From: Streptomyces lilacinus
Lineage (GTDB): Bacteria; Actinomycetota; Actinomycetes; Streptomycetales; Streptomycetaceae
Reading direction: 5' to 3'
Assembly: GCA_000715685.1 (NCBI GenBank)
Contig: KL569393.1
Location: forward strand, 48,370-54,158
DNA length: 5,789 nt
Made by a program: the position numbers and the translations under genes. Positions 4,924 to 5,789 of the stretch are shown here, piece after piece. The first letter of the stretch is position 1, and each line of letters begins with the position of its first letter. The notes beneath the pieces are model-generated. The model did not search any database. It had not been told where the DNA came from and was given only the letters and a program-made list of their open reading frames with translations.

Positions 4924-5774
4924 GTGCCGATTGCGATAGCGGTCACCAGCTCGGACCTGGTGCTCCCGCCGCCCGGTGGGCCCGTTCCGGCCGCCGCCGT
5001 GCTGCGGCCGCCCGAGGAGCAGCCGCTGGAGACCGCCGTCGCCCAGGCCGCCCTCCTCCTCGAACAGTGCGGTCACCTCGTCGTCCTCTACGCCGACTCC
5101 CTCCCGGCCGCCTACGTACGACGCCTGCACACGGTGCGCTGCGTCCTGGAGAGCGACCGCGTCGCCCTGCTGCCCCTCGCGCTGCCGCCGCTCGCCGTGG
5201 GCGTGCTGGCGCGCCAGTTACGCCAGTTGTCGGTGTCCGACCTCGGTCCCGGCGTCCTCGCCTCGGCCCCCCGGCTGCTCGCCCACTACATCTGGGCGGG
5301 AGCCCACCTCCCCACCGTCACCCGGCTGGACCGCGTCGACGTCGGCCTCGGCGCGCACCTCGCCTCGTTCGTCCCCGGCGCCCACTTCGCGGTGCTCGTC
5401 AACCCCACGCGCCGGCTCCTGCGCGCCGGCGCCGACGAGCCTCCCGACGGCCCCGGCTTCGCCACCCGCCTGACCGTCGCCCGCGGCCGGCCCCCCAAGG
5501 GCGAGGACTGGGTCACCGACATCGTCGCCCCGCACTGGCGGGTCCAGGGCGTCCAGGAGATCCTCCCGCTGCCCGCCGACTCCCGGCACTGGTGGGGCAC
5601 GCCGCGGGCCGTCGAGTTCGCCGCCGCCATCCCCGACCCCTCCGTGCTGTACCAGCTCATCTCCTCCGTACGCCGGGAGGAGTGCCGCTGGTGCGGCCTC
5701 GAACTCATCGGCGACCGCTGCGGCTTCTGCTCCGGGCCGGTACGTCGGCCCGAGGCCGACGGTCCGCCCGGGAC
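4924..5774 (+). CDS. Unrecognised protein with C-terminal zinc-ribbon motif, 3' end missing
   Basis: An open frame runs from GTG 4924 to the contig end, 283 genomic codons with no stop; the next codons are adapter. The frame uses G or C at nearly every third position, which marks it as the real gene here. I do not recognise the family. The N-terminus has no signal peptide and is followed by a Pro-rich stretch (15-34) and a mixed Leu/Ala-rich domain that may be alpha/beta. Residues 254-269 hold C-x2-C (254, 257) and C-x2-C (266, 269), a zinc-ribbon-like knuckle after an R-R-E-E segment. Codon 99 (5218-5220) is TTA, read in streptomycetes by the developmentally controlled bldA tRNA, so full expression may be delayed until differentiation. 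The gene lies beyond the protease terminator with its own promoter-like sequence, so it is probably a separate unit. It could be regulatory, but that is a guess from the zinc motif. Confidence 0.85.
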
Positions 5775-5789
5775 CTGTCTCTTATACAC
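5775..5789. other. Sequencing adapter remnant (Nextera/Tn5 mosaic end)
   Basis: The last 15 bases, CTGTCTCTTATACAC, equal the first 15 of the 19-base mosaic-end sequence used in transposase-based libraries. It is abruptly AT-rich beside the GC-rich gene and ends flush with the contig. On the minus strand it would encode the familiar artefactual start M-Y-K-R-Q. It is not genomic sequence; position 5775 alone could match by chance. Confidence 0.95.

Noticed and set aside
4976..5473. Plus-strand frame rich in Pro, Ser and Arg
   Set aside because: It overlaps the zinc-ribbon gene in another frame and its third codon positions lack the G/C bias seen in the real frame.
5286..5789. Minus-strand open frame starting M-Y-K-R-Q
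   Set aside because: Its start codon lies in adapter sequence and it is opposite the zinc-ribbon gene, so it is an artefact.

Overview
The window looks like chromosomal DNA from a high-GC actinomycete, most likely Streptomyces. Third codon positions are almost all G or C, signal peptides and purine-rich ribosome binding sites are typical of the genus, the M14 carboxypeptidase resembles Streptomyces exoenzymes, and one gene carries a single rare TTA leucine codon. The last 15 bases (5775-5789) match the Nextera/Tn5 mosaic-end adapter and are not genomic, so this is a draft contig whose right end is artificial.

Layout: positions 1-31 hold a short inverted repeat of a kind I associate with dispersed Streptomyces intergenic elements. 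Three genes then lie on the minus strand. Read in the direction of transcription they are a secreted M14 zinc carboxypeptidase (3540 to 2161) ending at a strong hairpin, a small cysteine-containing lipoprotein of unknown function (2025 to 1441), and a PLP- and probably zinc-dependent D-serine dehydratase/D-threonine aldolase-family deaminase (1327 to 32). On the plus strand, a secreted V8/trypsin-like serine protease (3779-4702) diverges from the carboxypeptidase across a 238-bp shared promoter region and ends in a large nested hairpin. A second plus-strand gene with a GTG start (4924 to the contig end, incomplete) encodes an unrecognised protein with a C-terminal CxxC...CxxC zinc-ribbon-like motif.

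How the genes relate: the divergent endopeptidase and carboxypeptidase fit extracellular protein breakdown, with the first making internal cuts and the second trimming C-termini. The lipoprotein is also exported, but nothing in its sequence links it to either protease. The deaminase would act in the cytoplasm on D-amino acids, and its link to the secreted enzymes is only proximity. The zinc-ribbon protein has its own promoter-like sequence, lies beyond a terminator, and is probably an independent unit subject to bldA through its TTA codon.

I found no phage, CRISPR, insertion sequence, toxin-antitoxin or biosynthetic cluster. The most notable non-coding features are a 25-bp near-identical duplication of the lipoprotein gene's 3' end built around a 15-bp palindrome, several dyads in promoter regions, and the adapter remnant. 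I see no convincing sign of an undescribed multi-gene system.
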